Assembly (NCBI RefSeq): GCF_001956045.1
Contig: NZ_MRTH01000029.1
Location: 1-64,000 of the forward strand
Length of the DNA stretch: 64,000 nucleotides
Origin: Paenibacillus sp. FSL H7-0331
Lineage (GTDB): Bacteria; Bacillota; Bacilli; Paenibacillales; NBRC-103111
Direction of reading: 5' to 3'
Made by a program: the position numbers and the translations under genes. Below are positions 17,176 to 27,172 of this stretch, piece after piece. Below the pieces are notes generated by a model, which saw nothing but the letters and a program-made list of their open reading frames with translations, was not told the origin of the DNA and did no database searches. The first letter of the stretch is position 1; each line of letters begins with the position of its first letter.

Positions 17176-18663
17176 TCACAAAATCGGCGACAGCAATCTG
17201 GCAACCGATTCTGCAGCACGAAGCAGCTTATTTCGACAATCATAGCTTTCACAAGTCATCAAGGTACAGTCCTGCATATCCCGTTCGAACGTTACCTCGA
17301 GCCTTGAGGCCACATCCGTTCCGTACAGGAAAGCCGTTATTTCAAAATTGAGCTCAAAGCTGCGGTTATCCATATTGGCTGTTCCCACTGCGGCCGCTTC
17401 TCCATCCACAACTATCGTTTTGGCATGCAGAAAGCCTTTTTCATACATATAGCATTTGGCGCCCGCTCTCAGCAAGTCACCAATATGCGCATAGGATGCC
17501 CACTGGACCAGTCGATGGTCTCCTTTTTTGGGAATCATAATCCGCACATCAATACCCGACAGTGCTGCAATTCGCAGTGCATTCAGCATACCCTCATCCG
17601 GAACAAAATAAGGTGTTTGCACATAAATTCGTTTTTTCGCCTGAAAGATCATCTTGATATAGCCGTTCTTGATCTGCTGCTTATCTGAATTGGGACCGCT
17701 GGAGACAACCTGAACCGCAGTACGTGCCACGTCCCTCATCTCCGGGAACAGCACCGGCTCGAAGGAGAGCGTCTGATTGGAAGCAACATCCCAGTCGCGC
17801 ATGAATTGAATTTGCAGACGATGCACCGCATCCCCGTATATCATCAAATGGGTGTCCCGCCAGTAACCTATTTTTTTGTTCAAGCCCAAATATTCATCTC
17901 CGATATTAAAACCGCCGATAAAACCGATCTTTCCATCCATAATCGCAATTTTACGATGGTTCCGGTAGTTGAATCGAAAGTTCAGGTACGGAATTTTGGA
18001 AGGAAAAAAAGAATATACACTCCCGCCTGCTTCCCTCAGTGGTAACAGCAGCTTGCGACTGATGTCAAGCGATCCGATATCGTCATATAGCAGCCGTACC
18101 TCCACGCCTTCCTTCGCTTTGCGTGTTAATGCTTCAATCAACCGTCGTCCGGTATCGTCATTGCCCACTTTATAATAGAGCAGATGGATATGCTGCTGTG
18201 CCTGATCAATTTTGTCCAGCAGCATCTCAAATTTACGTTTGCCATCGGTCAGCAGCGTGACCTCATTGTTCTGGGTCAATGGCGAAACACTGCTCAACAG
18301 ATTCATATAAATTAAATGACGGAAGTTCGACACCACAGGATCATGGTACACATACGTTTCATTTTCAATGGCTACCCTCTGGTCCTCCAATTCCTCCCGA
18401 ACCCAGCGCTCCATCCTCGGTTTCAGCCTGTACACCTTTTGGCGCGCAAGGTTTTGTCCAATAAAAATATAAATAATACAGCCAATCAACGGCAGCAGCA
18501 GCAGCAGCATGAGCCACGCCCAGGTAACGCCCACGTTGCGTCTTTCCAGAAAAATAATGACCGCAGCAAATAACAGGTTAATGACAGGAATCCAGTTATT
18601 AATAAATTTCCATACAGGAACGACCCAATCGTCTATAAATGGCAACCACCGCACCCCCATCAT
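17176..18663 (-). CDS. cls: Cardiolipin synthase, phospholipase D type
   Basis: 495 residues. Joins two phosphatidylglycerols to cardiolipin and glycerol at the membrane. Two N-terminal membrane helices (about 22-40 and 47-70), then two HKD catalytic motifs: H236-K238-D243 (NHRKIAIMDG) and H414-K416-D421 (LHAKTIVVDG), each followed by the family GFN/NMDNRSFELN segments. Length is typical (480-510). A run of Leu codons at the second helix gives a short CAG/GCA repeat. Upstream of the kinase-like gene and probably co-transcribed with it. Confidence 0.92.
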   Translation of the reverse strand: MMGVRWLPFIDDWVVPVWKFINNWIPVINLLFAAVIIFLERRNVGVTWAWLMLLLLLPLIGCIIYIFIGQNLARQKVYRLKPRMERWVREELEDQRVAIENETYVYHDPVVSNFRHLIYMNLLSSVSPLTQNNEVTLLTDGKRKFEMLLDKIDQAQQHIHLLYYKVGNDDTGRRLIEALTRKAKEGVEVRLLYDDIGSLDISRKLLLPLREAGGSVYSFFPSKIPYLNFRFNYRNHRKIAIMDGKIGFIGGFNIGDEYLGLNKKIGYWRDTHLMIYGDAVHRLQIQFMRDWDVASNQTLSFEPVLFPEMRDVARTAVQVVSSGPNSDKQQIKNGYIKMIFQAKKRIYVQTPYFVPDEGMLNALRIAALSGIDVRIMIPKKGDHRLVQWASYAHIGDLLRAGAKCYMYEKGFLHAKTIVVDGEAAAVGTANMDNRSFELNFEITAFLYGTDVASRLEVTFERDMQDCTLMTCESYDCRNKLLRAAESVARLLSPIL

Positions 18664-18917
18664 TGGTCTTATCCAACTCTATACTTCTAAAGATACCATA
18701 CCTGATGTGGGAAAACGAAAGCTGACGATCTGGTGCGACGCACAAAAACTTTGAGCATGCATAGCAACCTCCTTCGAACTGCAATAAGTAGCCACGATTC
18801 GACTATTTTCAGCTTATTTGGGCACTGATGCAGGATTCCATTGTCATCTATAGAAATTACCTATATATACCTTTATTTGTAAGGTAAAACTTACAGTTTA
18901 GCCTAGGAGGCGTTATT

Positions 18918-21900
18918 TTGAAGAAGATCATAAATGTCGCGTTATCGGCACTACTGTTGTTGGGCATTTGGAGCATCCCACCTGTTCATGCTCAATCGTA
19001 TGATACAGAGACGACTCCCAGCTTGGCATGGGCTGCAGACAGCACGACAGCACAATCATACCTAAGATCATCAAGCGATTTGAATGCCAACTCCATGTAT
19101 ACTGCCGTCACCGATAAAGCAGCAATGCTGCCCGACCAAGTACTCGTGAAGTATAAAAAAGGAAGCCCATCTGCCCATTCTCCTTCCCAGGCATCACCGC
19201 AGATTTCGACTCAATCCATGGAAACCGATGCCAGTATCGGTGCGGTCAGACTAGAACTGCCTACAGGCTCTAATGTATGGCAGACGATCAAAGAGCTGCA
19301 TAGCAACCCTGATGTGGAATATGCGCAGCCCGTGTACGTGTATAGGCTATCAGCACCCAGCGTCTCTTCCGCTGTATATGCGAATGATCTGCTGTCCCAG
19401 CAGTGGGGCATCAAGGCATCCCATCTTGACCCGCTTTGGGAAATGGTTTCGGAAGAGAAGCGCAAAAACATTATAATTGCCATTGTCGACTCCGGGGTAG
19501 ATTTGAACCACCCCGATCTTAAAGACAGCCTTGAACGGGGAGCTAACTTCGTTAACCCATCCCTCCCGACAGCGAACGCGAATGACGATAACGGTCATGG
19601 CACTCATGTAGCAGGAATTGCTGCTGCCATTACGAACAACGGCATTGGAATTGCAGGAGTTGCCGGCGGTGTCCGCATCCTTCCGATTAAAGTAACCAAT
19701 GCCAAGGGTACAGGCAACTCCCGTTCGATTGGACTGGGCATTATCGAAGCTGCCGATCGCGGAGCCAGTGTTATTAATTTAAGCCTGGGCGGCGATAGCA
19801 TCGATCCTTATTTGCAGGATGCCATTCAGTATGCACAGAAAAAAGGTGCGGTTGTCGTTGCTGCCTCCGGTAATGAAAGTAATCATGCAACTGGTGTTCA
19901 TGCTCCAGTCGCTTATCCGGCTGCTTATCCTGGTGTAATCAGTGTCGGTGCGATTGATGAACCTGAAACTGACGATATTACGAATAACAACACAGGAGCC
20001 TATAGGTATGCATACTTCACCAATACAGGTCCCGAGCTTAAGGTTGTCGCATCAGGTGTAAACATATACAGCACAGTGCCCGGTGGAGCCAACGATATGA
20101 AAAGCGGTACCTCCATGGCAACTCCCTATGTCACCGGCTTAGCAGCTATGCTGAAGGCAGCCAATCCCAAGCTGAATGCAGATCAAATTCAAACCATTAT
20201 TATAAACACCGCAACCGACTTGGGTGTGCCCGGCAGGGATGATATTTATGGAAATGGCCTGATTGATGGTGTGCGTGCGTTCACTACACCACGACTTGAA
20301 CTGAAGTACCTGCAGCCATCACAGCCTACTGTGGCTACGAGTACGTATACGTATATGCCTGTTACCATTAATGCTACCGATTACAATGGTAGTGTGAATG
20401 CTACGATTCAATCTGCCTCGGCAGGCAGCGTATTGTTGAAAGTAAACCAATATGATTCAAGTACCGGGCAATGGACTCCAGCTATACCTTCGCTTGACCG
20501 CGAGGTTTCGCTATCTGGAGGCACCGCCTTCGTCGGGCTGGAACTGCCACTGAATAATCAATTGTACAGCGTGAACGCCGTGCAGCAAGCAGCAGCAAGC
20601 AAGCAGCTGTATGTACCGTCGAGTCCGCTTTATTCCAAAGCCATGCTGCCTTCTGGTGATAGCAGCCTTAAAGCGCTCAGCTTGAATCAGGGGCAAATCG
20701 CTTTATCCCCTGCATTTCAGGCAGAACGTGGCTATTATGAAATACCGGATCAGGAGAATTCGGTAACGTCCATTCAGGTCAGTGCAGCCGCAAACTCAAC
20801 TGCCGCCAAAATCAGCATCAACGGTCAAGCATTAGGTGCAGCAGAAGGCTCAAGCACCGTAACCCTTAAGGAGGGCTACAACTCGATTACGATTACGGTG
20901 ACAGCGGAAAATCTCACGACCCAAAACTACACCGTGTCCATTTACCGAAAATACTTGCCTTCAAATAACTATATCAGCTCCATCTATTATGATTCTGGGT
21001 CTATAACTCCGCAGTTCAGCAGAGATACCCTTAATTACACGCTTTATGTCGATAACTCGGTTAGGAGCATCGGATTTGGAGCGCTATTGGAAAATAAAGC
21101 TTCTACCATGGTCATCGACAGCACACCCGTTGCCAGTGGCCTTATAGTCAGGAATACCGTACCGTTCCAGGTCGGAAGCAACTCACGTCAAGTTAAAGTG
21201 ATAGCTCCTGACGGTACGATACGTGTCTATACATTTAATATTATCCGATTGAGTGGATCTTTAGGCAGTACGCTGAAAAGCGTCGTGCTGGACAGCGGGA
21301 TTCCGATCAGTCCTTCGTTTAATCCAGAGCAGACCAGCTACCAGGCTGTGGTTAGTTCAATTGCAACCCAAATTACCGTCAACCTGGAGCCGATGGTCTC
21401 CACAGCTACGGTGAAATTGAACGATACGGTAATGGCTGCAGGCAATTCGGGGGTTGTCCAATTGAATTCCGGCGATACGTCATTCACAGCTACCGTAAAC
21501 GCGGTGACTGGCGATACCAAAACCTATACGTTCTCCTTGATTCGACCTGTAGCGACAAACACAGGTGTAGCCGGTGGTGGTGGCGGCGGTGGCGGTGGAT
21601 TTGGCATAATCCCTACAACGGGTGGAACAACTACTACTACCGACACGAGTGCATCTGCTGTCGTTGTAGTGAAGGCTCCCAATGAGCAATTGAAAAAGGA
21701 GCTGGAGTCTTCAGCGTCTACCCAAGTCACGATTGATGCCAAAACATCTAATACGGGTACTGGGCTGAAGATTGAATTTGATGCCTCTATCCTGATGCTC
21801 GCCGCCGAAAAAAATAAATCGGTCGTTATCGATACTGGACGTCAGTTGTTCGAACTCCCGGCCGGAGCTGTTCCTGCGACTGACGGCAGTGCTGTCGTTA

Positions 21901-22766
21901 CATTCAGTGTACTCCCAACCACGGGGACGACTGCTTTAAGCAAGAAACCGAATCAGGCGAGAGACATTTCTTCGGTCTATGATTTCAGCCTGACCCTCGG
22001 TGCTCTGCCGATCCATGTATTTGCCAAGCCAGTCTCCATCCAATGGAAGGTTGACCTTCCTCAGGACGTACAGCTGCCCAAGCTTGGAGTATTTACCTTT
22101 AATGAAGCCAAGCAAAGCTGGGATTATGTAGGTGGCAAGGCGGCAGCTGATGGCATCTTTACTTTCTCTACGAATCACTTTTCACAATATGTGATATTGG
22201 AAAACAATAAAACGTTCACGGACATGACCACACATTGGGCAAAAAGCGAGGTCGAGCTGCTAGCGTCAAAAACAATTGTAACGGGTATTACCGACCATAC
22301 ATTCGGTCCTGAACAAAAGCTGACCCGTGCCGAATTCGCAGCGCTGCTCGTCAGAACGCTTGGCATTCAAACGTCAAAGGACGCGGGGACGTTCCAGGAT
22401 GTGAAATCCAGTGACTGGTTCAACGATGTGGTCTATCAGGCTTATGGCGCCGGAATCATTGAAGGTCTGGATCCTACGACCTTTGCACCTAACCAGCTCA
22501 TTTCCCGTGAGCAGATGGCGGTGATGATCATAAGAGCCTACAGCAGGGGAGCAGGTAAACCAGTGAGTGAAATCACTACTACACAGGAGGTCAAGTTCAC
22601 CGACGACAACCAAACTGGCAGTTGGGCGCGAAGCAGTGTTCAACTTGCTAGTGGCGTGGGTCTTTTGAGTGGATTTCCAGATGGTACGTTTAAACCTTCA
22701 GACACAGCCAGTCGTGCTGAAGCCGCAGTTGTTATCAAGCGTCTGCTGGATTTAACAGGCAAATAA
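18918..22766 (+). CDS. Subtilisin-like serine protease with cadherin-like and SLH domains
   Basis: 1282 residues; starts at TTG 18918, seven bases after AGGAGG. Signal peptide (about 1-25, VHAQ), inhibitor-type propeptide (about 72-143), S8 peptidase domain (about 160-455) with catalytic D191 (IVDSGVD), H227 (NGHGTHVAG), oxyanion N319 and S399 (GTSMATP). Then three cadherin-like beta-sandwich domains (about 590-880), a Gly9 hinge plus Thr run (about 890-910), a beta-rich region and three SLH repeats (about 1100-1280) with TRAE, SREQ and SRAE. It should be exported, self-processed and held on the cell wall by the SLH repeats through pyruvylated wall polymer. Single-gene unit closed by a strong terminator. 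Substrate unknown. Confidence 0.93.
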   Translation: MKKIINVALSALLLLGIWSIPPVHAQSYDTETTPSLAWAADSTTAQSYLRSSSDLNANSMYTAVTDKAAMLPDQVLVKYKKGSPSAHSPSQASPQISTQSMETDASIGAVRLELPTGSNVWQTIKELHSNPDVEYAQPVYVYRLSAPSVSSAVYANDLLSQQWGIKASHLDPLWEMVSEEKRKNIIIAIVDSGVDLNHPDLKDSLERGANFVNPSLPTANANDDNGHGTHVAGIAAAITNNGIGIAGVAGGVRILPIKVTNAKGTGNSRSIGLGIIEAADRGASVINLSLGGDSIDPYLQDAIQYAQKKGAVVVAASGNESNHATGVHAPVAYPAAYPGVISVGAIDEPETDDITNNNTGAYRYAYFTNTGPELKVVASGVNIYSTVPGGANDMKSGTSMATPYVTGLAAMLKAANPKLNADQIQTIIINTATDLGVPGRDDIYGNGLIDGVRAFTTPRLELKYLQPSQPTVATSTYTYMPVTINATDYNGSVNATIQSASAGSVLLKVNQYDSSTGQWTPAIPSLDREVSLSGGTAFVGLELPLNNQLYSVNAVQQAAASKQLYVPSSPLYSKAMLPSGDSSLKALSLNQGQIALSPAFQAERGYYEIPDQENSVTSIQVSAAANSTAAKISINGQALGAAEGSSTVTLKEGYNSITITVTAENLTTQNYTVSIYRKYLPSNNYISSIYYDSGSITPQFSRDTLNYTLYVDNSVRSIGFGALLENKASTMVIDSTPVASGLIVRNTVPFQVGSNSRQVKVIAPDGTIRVYTFNIIRLSGSLGSTLKSVVLDSGIPISPSFNPEQTSYQAVVSSIATQITVNLEPMVSTATVKLNDTVMAAGNSGVVQLNSGDTSFTATVNAVTGDTKTYTFSLIRPVATNTGVAGGGGGGGGGFGIIPTTGGTTTTTDTSASAVVVVKAPNEQLKKELESSASTQVTIDAKTSNTGTGLKIEFDASILMLAAEKNKSVVIDTGRQLFELPAGAVPATDGSAVVTFSVLPTTGTTALSKKPNQARDISSVYDFSLTLGALPIHVFAKPVSIQWKVDLPQDVQLPKLGVFTFNEAKQSWDYVGGKAAADGIFTFSTNHFSQYVILENNKTFTDMTTHWAKSEVELLASKTIVTGITDHTFGPEQKLTRAEFAALLVRTLGIQTSKDAGTFQDVKSSDWFNDVVYQAYGAGIIEGLDPTTFAPNQLISREQMAVMIIRAYSRGAGKPVSEITTTQEVKFTDDNQTGSWARSSVQLASGVGLLSGFPDGTFKPSDTASRAEAAVVIKRLLDLTGK

Positions 22767-22810
22767 TCAGTAATTAAGTCCCCACTATACACAATGCAAT
22801 ATTGAGATAT

Positions 22811-22859
22811 AAAATAACCTCCAAATCCCACTATCATAGTGGTTTTGGAGGTTATTTTT
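22811..22859. terminator. Bidirectional intrinsic terminator
   Basis: Near-perfect inverted repeat (AAAATAACCTCCAAA, then CCACTAT on the left arm) with a tiny loop, flanked by A on the left and T on the right. Serves the subtilase gene and the convergent glycerate kinase gene. Confidence 0.88.
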
Positions 22860-22915
22860 ACTTATTATGGAAACCCTAACCTCGTTGTATAGATGAGGCA
22901 TGAAACGTAGGGCTG

Positions 22916-24058
22916 CTAATCCTTTTGTGCAGATGCATGGAAGGTACGAACCACCTGCTCTGCAGTTAGCTCCAGCAATTCAGACGCGCGGCTCATGGCT
23001 TCCTGCAGGGTCATGGGTCCGGTCACGATACTGTGAACGCTCGTAATACCGACCTCATACAAAGCCTCGATCCCCCGGCCTACCGAGCCCGCCAGACAAA
23101 TGGTCGGAACACCTAATTTGTGCGCTTCCTGCGCGATACCCATGGGTGTTTTCCCTGAAGCTGTCTGAAAATCAATTTGCCCCTCGCCGGTAATAACCAA
23201 ATCAGCGGCTTGTAAATGGTCTCGCAGATGCGAGTATTCGATGACAATATCGATACCCCGTTTAATCGAGGCAGGAAAAAACGCAAGGAATGCGCCGCTA
23301 ATGCCGCCAGCCGCTCCGGCTCCAGGCAGCTGATGCACACGCTTGCCCGTTTTGATTGCAATGATATCCGCCCATGCCGTCAGATTCAGCTCCAGCTGCT
23401 CCACCATTTCAGGGCTGGCGCCTTTTTGTGGTCCGAATACACGCGAGGCACCGTCCGGCCCGATAAACGGATTTTGCACATCAGATGCGATCAGAAAACG
23501 AGATTCAGCTATTCTTGGGTCCCAATTGCTATCATCGATCGAGGCAATCCGGTCCAGAGTACCGCCACCATAGCCTACAGAATTGCCTTCTGAGTCCAAC
23601 AGCCGCATGCCAAGAGCCTGCAGCATTCCGGCACCACCATCATTCGTAGCGCTGCCTCCAAGCGCCAACAGAAAGCTGCGGCATCCGGCATTTAGGGCAT
23701 GACGAATCAACTCACCTGTACCATAAGTTGTCGCCAGAAGCGGGTTGCGCTCCTCTGATGGGATCAGATAAAGCCCGGAGGCTGTCGCCATTTCGATGAC
23801 AGCCGTTTGATCCGGCTCCAATAATCCATACGCGGCAGTCACGGGAGCTCCGAGCGGTCCTGTTACCGTGGCTGACAATTTGACACCTCCGGCAGCGGCA
23901 ATAAGGCAATCCAGTGTGCCTTCCCCACCATCAGCTACAGGTACGAGGATGGTTTGTGCATGCGGCATATATCGTTTGATGCCACGTTCTATCGCTTGGG
24001 CCGCGTTACTCGCACTAATGCTGCCTTTGAACGAATCGGGGGCAATAATAATTTTCAT
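22916..24058 (-). CDS. glxK: Glycerate kinase (GlxK/GarK type)
   Basis: 380 residues from ATG 24058, with AAGGTGG upstream; a GTG four codons earlier sits on top of the box. Phosphorylates D-glycerate to 2-phosphoglycerate (family), feeding glycolysis from sugar acids and glyoxylate. Signatures: N-terminal IIAPDSFKGSISA, PVADGGEGT, LALGGSATNDGGAG, PQKGAS, GAAGGISGA and ITGEGQID. Length is typical (375-385). It is transcribed away from cdaR with 181 bases between, the same pairing as in other bacteria, so CdaR control is likely. Confidence 0.92.
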   Translation of the reverse strand: MKIIIAPDSFKGSISASNAAQAIERGIKRYMPHAQTILVPVADGGEGTLDCLIAAAGGVKLSATVTGPLGAPVTAAYGLLEPDQTAVIEMATASGLYLIPSEERNPLLATTYGTGELIRHALNAGCRSFLLALGGSATNDGGAGMLQALGMRLLDSEGNSVGYGGGTLDRIASIDDSNWDPRIAESRFLIASDVQNPFIGPDGASRVFGPQKGASPEMVEQLELNLTAWADIIAIKTGKRVHQLPGAGAAGGISGAFLAFFPASIKRGIDIVIEYSHLRDHLQAADLVITGEGQIDFQTASGKTPMGIAQEAHKLGVPTICLAGSVGRGIEALYEVGITSVHSIVTGPMTLQEAMSRASELLELTAEQVVRTFHASAQKD

Positions 24059-24239
24059 GGGATGATCCACCTTCCTACAGGTTTATTCGTCTATAATACA
24101 TATATGGAGTACAACAATTCTGATTTCAGCTTACTGCTTTCATTCTCATTATAAAGGATGGGAAACTAGAAATATTCAGTTACAAACGATAAAAAAAGTT
24201 TCATATCCAGGCTTTTTTTTGTGCATAGGAGGTTGGACG

Positions 24240-25337
24240 TTGCTAACTCGTGAAATGGCTGAGCATATTGTCCGGGAGACAATGGAACGGCTGCATCGTA
24301 ACATCAATATTATGGATACGGATGGGCGAATTATCGCTTCTGGCGACCTGTCAAGGCTGGGAGAGCGGCATATGGGAGCTATTGAGGCCATTCGCTCCGG
24401 CAAACCGTTATTGATTAATGAAGCGAATAAAGAGCTATGGAAGGGCAGCCAGTGCGGGATTAATATACCTGTTTGGTTTCACCAGCATATCGTTGGGGTT
24501 ATCGGCATTACAGGACAAGCGGATGAGGTTTCCGAGCTTGGAGCATTGGTCAAAATGACGACAGAGTTGATGCTGAATCAAGCCTTCCTGCTGTCCGAGA
24601 AGGAATGGCGCAACCGCACGAAGGAAATTGTAATTGAGACGTTAATCCAGGCTGATTTTGATGCCCATAAAGTGGACGAGCGCTTGCAACTGCTGCGCCT
24701 ACAGCTGCAACCACCATTTACTGTGATTATCGTGCGAACGGAGCTTACCTTGTCCTATAATGACCCACTTGCCGCAGCCATCGAGGATCGGCTTGGTGGC
24801 ACACAAACACTGGTTGGCGTATTGGACACGCATCGGCTGTTTATTCTACTCTCTGCGATGAATGAAACCCGCATGAATGCCATGCTGGAAAGGCTCTCTA
24901 CCGAATTGAAGCCGTCCAGACAGCAGATTCAAATCGGCTGTTCTTTGCAAGTATCCGAGCTTGCTGCTGTTCACATCGCTTATCAGGAAGCAGAGGCGGC
25001 GCTGAGGCATGGCAGTCCTGCGGCTCCGTGGAATAACTACGCGGGAATGGAGCCACAAACCATTGTTCACACTTCTGATGCTGACGTGAAACAAAGGTTC
25101 GTGAACCGGATTTTCCCCGATATATCCGAGCAATCGGTACGAACGCTCCAGGTTTTTTTTGATTGCAATTTGAATATCCAGGAAGCCGCACAAGCCTTAT
25201 TCGTGCACCGAAACACATTGATCTATCGGCTCAAACGGATCAAAGAGCTGACCGGATACGACCCACAGAACTTTCAGGACGCCACGGCGCTCCAAATGGC
25301 GATATGGATTTATGATGCAAAGAAAACAGAGGAATAA
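24240..25337 (+). CDS. cdaR: Carbohydrate diacid regulator, CdaR/PucR family
   Basis: 365 residues from TTG 24240, seven bases after AGGAGG; the frame extends seven codons upstream through the box itself, so the earlier start is rejected. N-terminal diacid-recognition domain (about 1-135: GRIIASGDLSRLGERHMGA, ANKELWKGSQCGINIPV), a middle GGDEF-like region and a C-terminal helix-turn-helix (ALFVHRNTLIYRLKRI). Activates glycerate, galactarate or glucarate genes when bound to sugar diacids. Divergent from glxK, the expected target. An A7G/CT8 inverted repeat (24191-24220) lies just ahead of the ribosome binding site. Confidence 0.9.
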   Translation: MLTREMAEHIVRETMERLHRNINIMDTDGRIIASGDLSRLGERHMGAIEAIRSGKPLLINEANKELWKGSQCGINIPVWFHQHIVGVIGITGQADEVSELGALVKMTTELMLNQAFLLSEKEWRNRTKEIVIETLIQADFDAHKVDERLQLLRLQLQPPFTVIIVRTELTLSYNDPLAAAIEDRLGGTQTLVGVLDTHRLFILLSAMNETRMNAMLERLSTELKPSRQQIQIGCSLQVSELAAVHIAYQEAEAALRHGSPAAPWNNYAGMEPQTIVHTSDADVKQRFVNRIFPDISEQSVRTLQVFFDCNLNIQEAAQALFVHRNTLIYRLKRIKELTGYDPQNFQDATALQMAIWIYDAKKTEE

Positions 25338-25350
25338 AATATTTATCATA

Positions 25351-25389
25351 AAAAAAACCGACGATCACCCGTTAAGGGACCGTCGGTTC
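25351..25389 (-). terminator. Intrinsic terminator of glnS
   Basis: Minus-strand stem AACCGACG/CGTCGGTT (25382-25389 with 25357-25364) followed by eight T. On the plus strand it may also end cdaR, with a poorer T tract. Confidence 0.8.
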
Positions 25390-25431
25390 ATATTCATACC
25401 TATACGCCAGCTGAATCTGGCTTCACTCAAC

Positions 25432-27084
25432 CTAAACGACAAATGAGCTTTTGAGCGATACAATCCGGTTAAACACAGGCTTGCCCGGTTCAGAACGTTT
25501 GGTATCGACGTTGAAGTAGCCATGGCGGAAAAATTGGAATTTGTCCTGAGGCTGCGCTGAGCTCATATTGGACTCTACAAAGCCTTGGAGCACTTCCAGA
25601 GAATTCGGATTAATATGCTCCATGAACGAGTCACTGTCGCCTTTTTCCTCATCCAAAATAAGCGGCTCATACAGACGAAATTCAGCAGGCAGCGCCTGAC
25701 TGGCTTCGACCCAATGAATCGTCCCCTTGACCTTACGTCCGGTAAACCCGCTGCCGCTCTTGGTCTCGATATCGTAGGTGCAGTGAATTTCTGTCACATT
25801 GCCCTGCTCATCCTTAACAAAATCGTGGCATTTGATAAAATAAGCATTTTTCAGGCGCACTTCATTGCCGGGAAACAGCCGGAAATATTTGTTGGGCGGC
25901 GTCTCCATAAAGTCGTCCTGCTCGATATAGATTTCCCTTGAGAACGGAATCTCGCGATTGCCCATCTCCGGATTCTCCGAATTGTTTTCCGCCTCCAGCA
26001 TCTCGACCTGACCTTCCGGGTAGTTCGTGATGATCACCTTCAGAGGACGCAGCACAGCCATCGTTCTTGGTGATTTGAGCTTCAAATCCTCACGTATAAA
26101 ATGCTCCAGCATCCGCTCATCTACCGTACTGTTGCTTTTGGCTACGCCCGCCTCGCGCACAAAGCTGCGAATCGCCTCAGGTGTATAGCCCTTGCGGCGC
26201 AGACCGCTAATGGTAGGCATCCGCGGATCGTCCCAGCCGTCCACAATCTTTTCATCGACCAGCTGCTTCAGAAATCTTTTGCTCATAACGGTATTTGTGA
26301 TATTAAGCCGCGCGAATTCATACTGCTTCGGTTGATGCTCCATTTCGCATTCCGCAATGACCCAATCATAGAACGGACGTTGATCCTCAAATTCCAGCGT
26401 ACAGATCGAATGAGTCACACCCTCAATCGCATCCTCGAGTGGATGTGCAAAAGCATACATCGGGTAAATGCACCAGGTATCCCCCGTATTGTGATGGGTT
26501 GTGTGGGAAATCCGGTATAGCGCAGGGTCTCGCAAATTGATGTTAGGCGAGCTCATGTCGATTTTGGCACGCAAAATTTTATCGCCGTCCTTGAACTCAC
26601 CGCTCCGCATACGTGCAAACAGATCGAGGTTCTCATCCACACTGCGATCACGATGCGGACTGTTTTGGCCCGGCTGTGTCAAGCTTCCGCGGGTTAAACG
26701 GATTTCCTCCGCCGATTGGTCGTCGATATATGCCTTTCCTTTACGGATCAGCAGCACGGCCCGCTCATACATTTCTTCAAAATAATCGGAAGCAAAAAAC
26801 AACCCGTCCCACTCAAAGCCGAGCCAGCGGACATCCTCCTTGATCGCTTCCACATATTCAGTATCCTCTTTAAGAGGATTCGTATCGTCAAAACGAAGGT
26901 TCGTGCGACCCTTGAAATCGTCAGCCAGCTCAAAATTAAGGCAGATCGATTTGGCATGTCCAATGTGTAAATAACCGTTCGGCTCCGGCGGAAAACGTGT
27001 CACGACATGGTTGACTTTACCGGATTGTAAGTCGTCAATGACAATGTTTTTAATAAAATGGGATGAAACAGACGGATTCTCCAA
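25432..27084 (-). CDS. glnS: Glutaminyl-tRNA synthetase
   Basis: 550 residues; TTG start at 27084 nine bases after AAAGG (a TTG three codons earlier touches the box). Charges tRNA-Gln with glutamine. Class I motifs: HIGH region [15 protein letters not shown] (about 35-49) and the KMSKS equivalent VMSKRFL (about 268). The catalytic core has the GlnRS/GluRS features [15 protein letters not shown] and the GlnRS-like [15 protein letters not shown], and a C-terminal beta-barrel anticodon domain (about 340-550). Most Bacilli lack GlnRS and use GatCAB, while some Paenibacillaceae carry it. The histidine phosphatase gene lies 88 bases upstream on the same strand. No T-box fits in that gap. Confidence 0.93.
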   Translation of the reverse strand: MENPSVSSHFIKNIVIDDLQSGKVNHVVTRFPPEPNGYLHIGHAKSICLNFELADDFKGRTNLRFDDTNPLKEDTEYVEAIKEDVRWLGFEWDGLFFASDYFEEMYERAVLLIRKGKAYIDDQSAEEIRLTRGSLTQPGQNSPHRDRSVDENLDLFARMRSGEFKDGDKILRAKIDMSSPNINLRDPALYRISHTTHHNTGDTWCIYPMYAFAHPLEDAIEGVTHSICTLEFEDQRPFYDWVIAECEMEHQPKQYEFARLNITNTVMSKRFLKQLVDEKIVDGWDDPRMPTISGLRRKGYTPEAIRSFVREAGVAKSNSTVDERMLEHFIREDLKLKSPRTMAVLRPLKVIITNYPEGQVEMLEAENNSENPEMGNREIPFSREIYIEQDDFMETPPNKYFRLFPGNEVRLKNAYFIKCHDFVKDEQGNVTEIHCTYDIETKSGSGFTGRKVKGTIHWVEASQALPAEFRLYEPLILDEEKGDSDSFMEHINPNSLEVLQGFVESNMSSAQPQDKFQFFRHGYFNVDTKRSEPGKPVFNRIVSLKSSFVV

Positions 27085-27172
27085 TACAATCAACCTTTCT
27101 CATGCAGTAGTTTAGTTTTATACCCTATCATACACAAAAACGCTGAGAAATATAATGCTTGAATCTATGAAT

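Noticed and set aside
18485..18510. Short GCA/CAG repeat
   Set aside because: Codes for the Leu run in a membrane helix of cardiolipin synthase; in frame and explained.
27094..27172. T-box riboswitch ahead of glnS
   Set aside because: The gap to the upstream gene is 88 bases and shows no T-box sequence or specifier hairpin.
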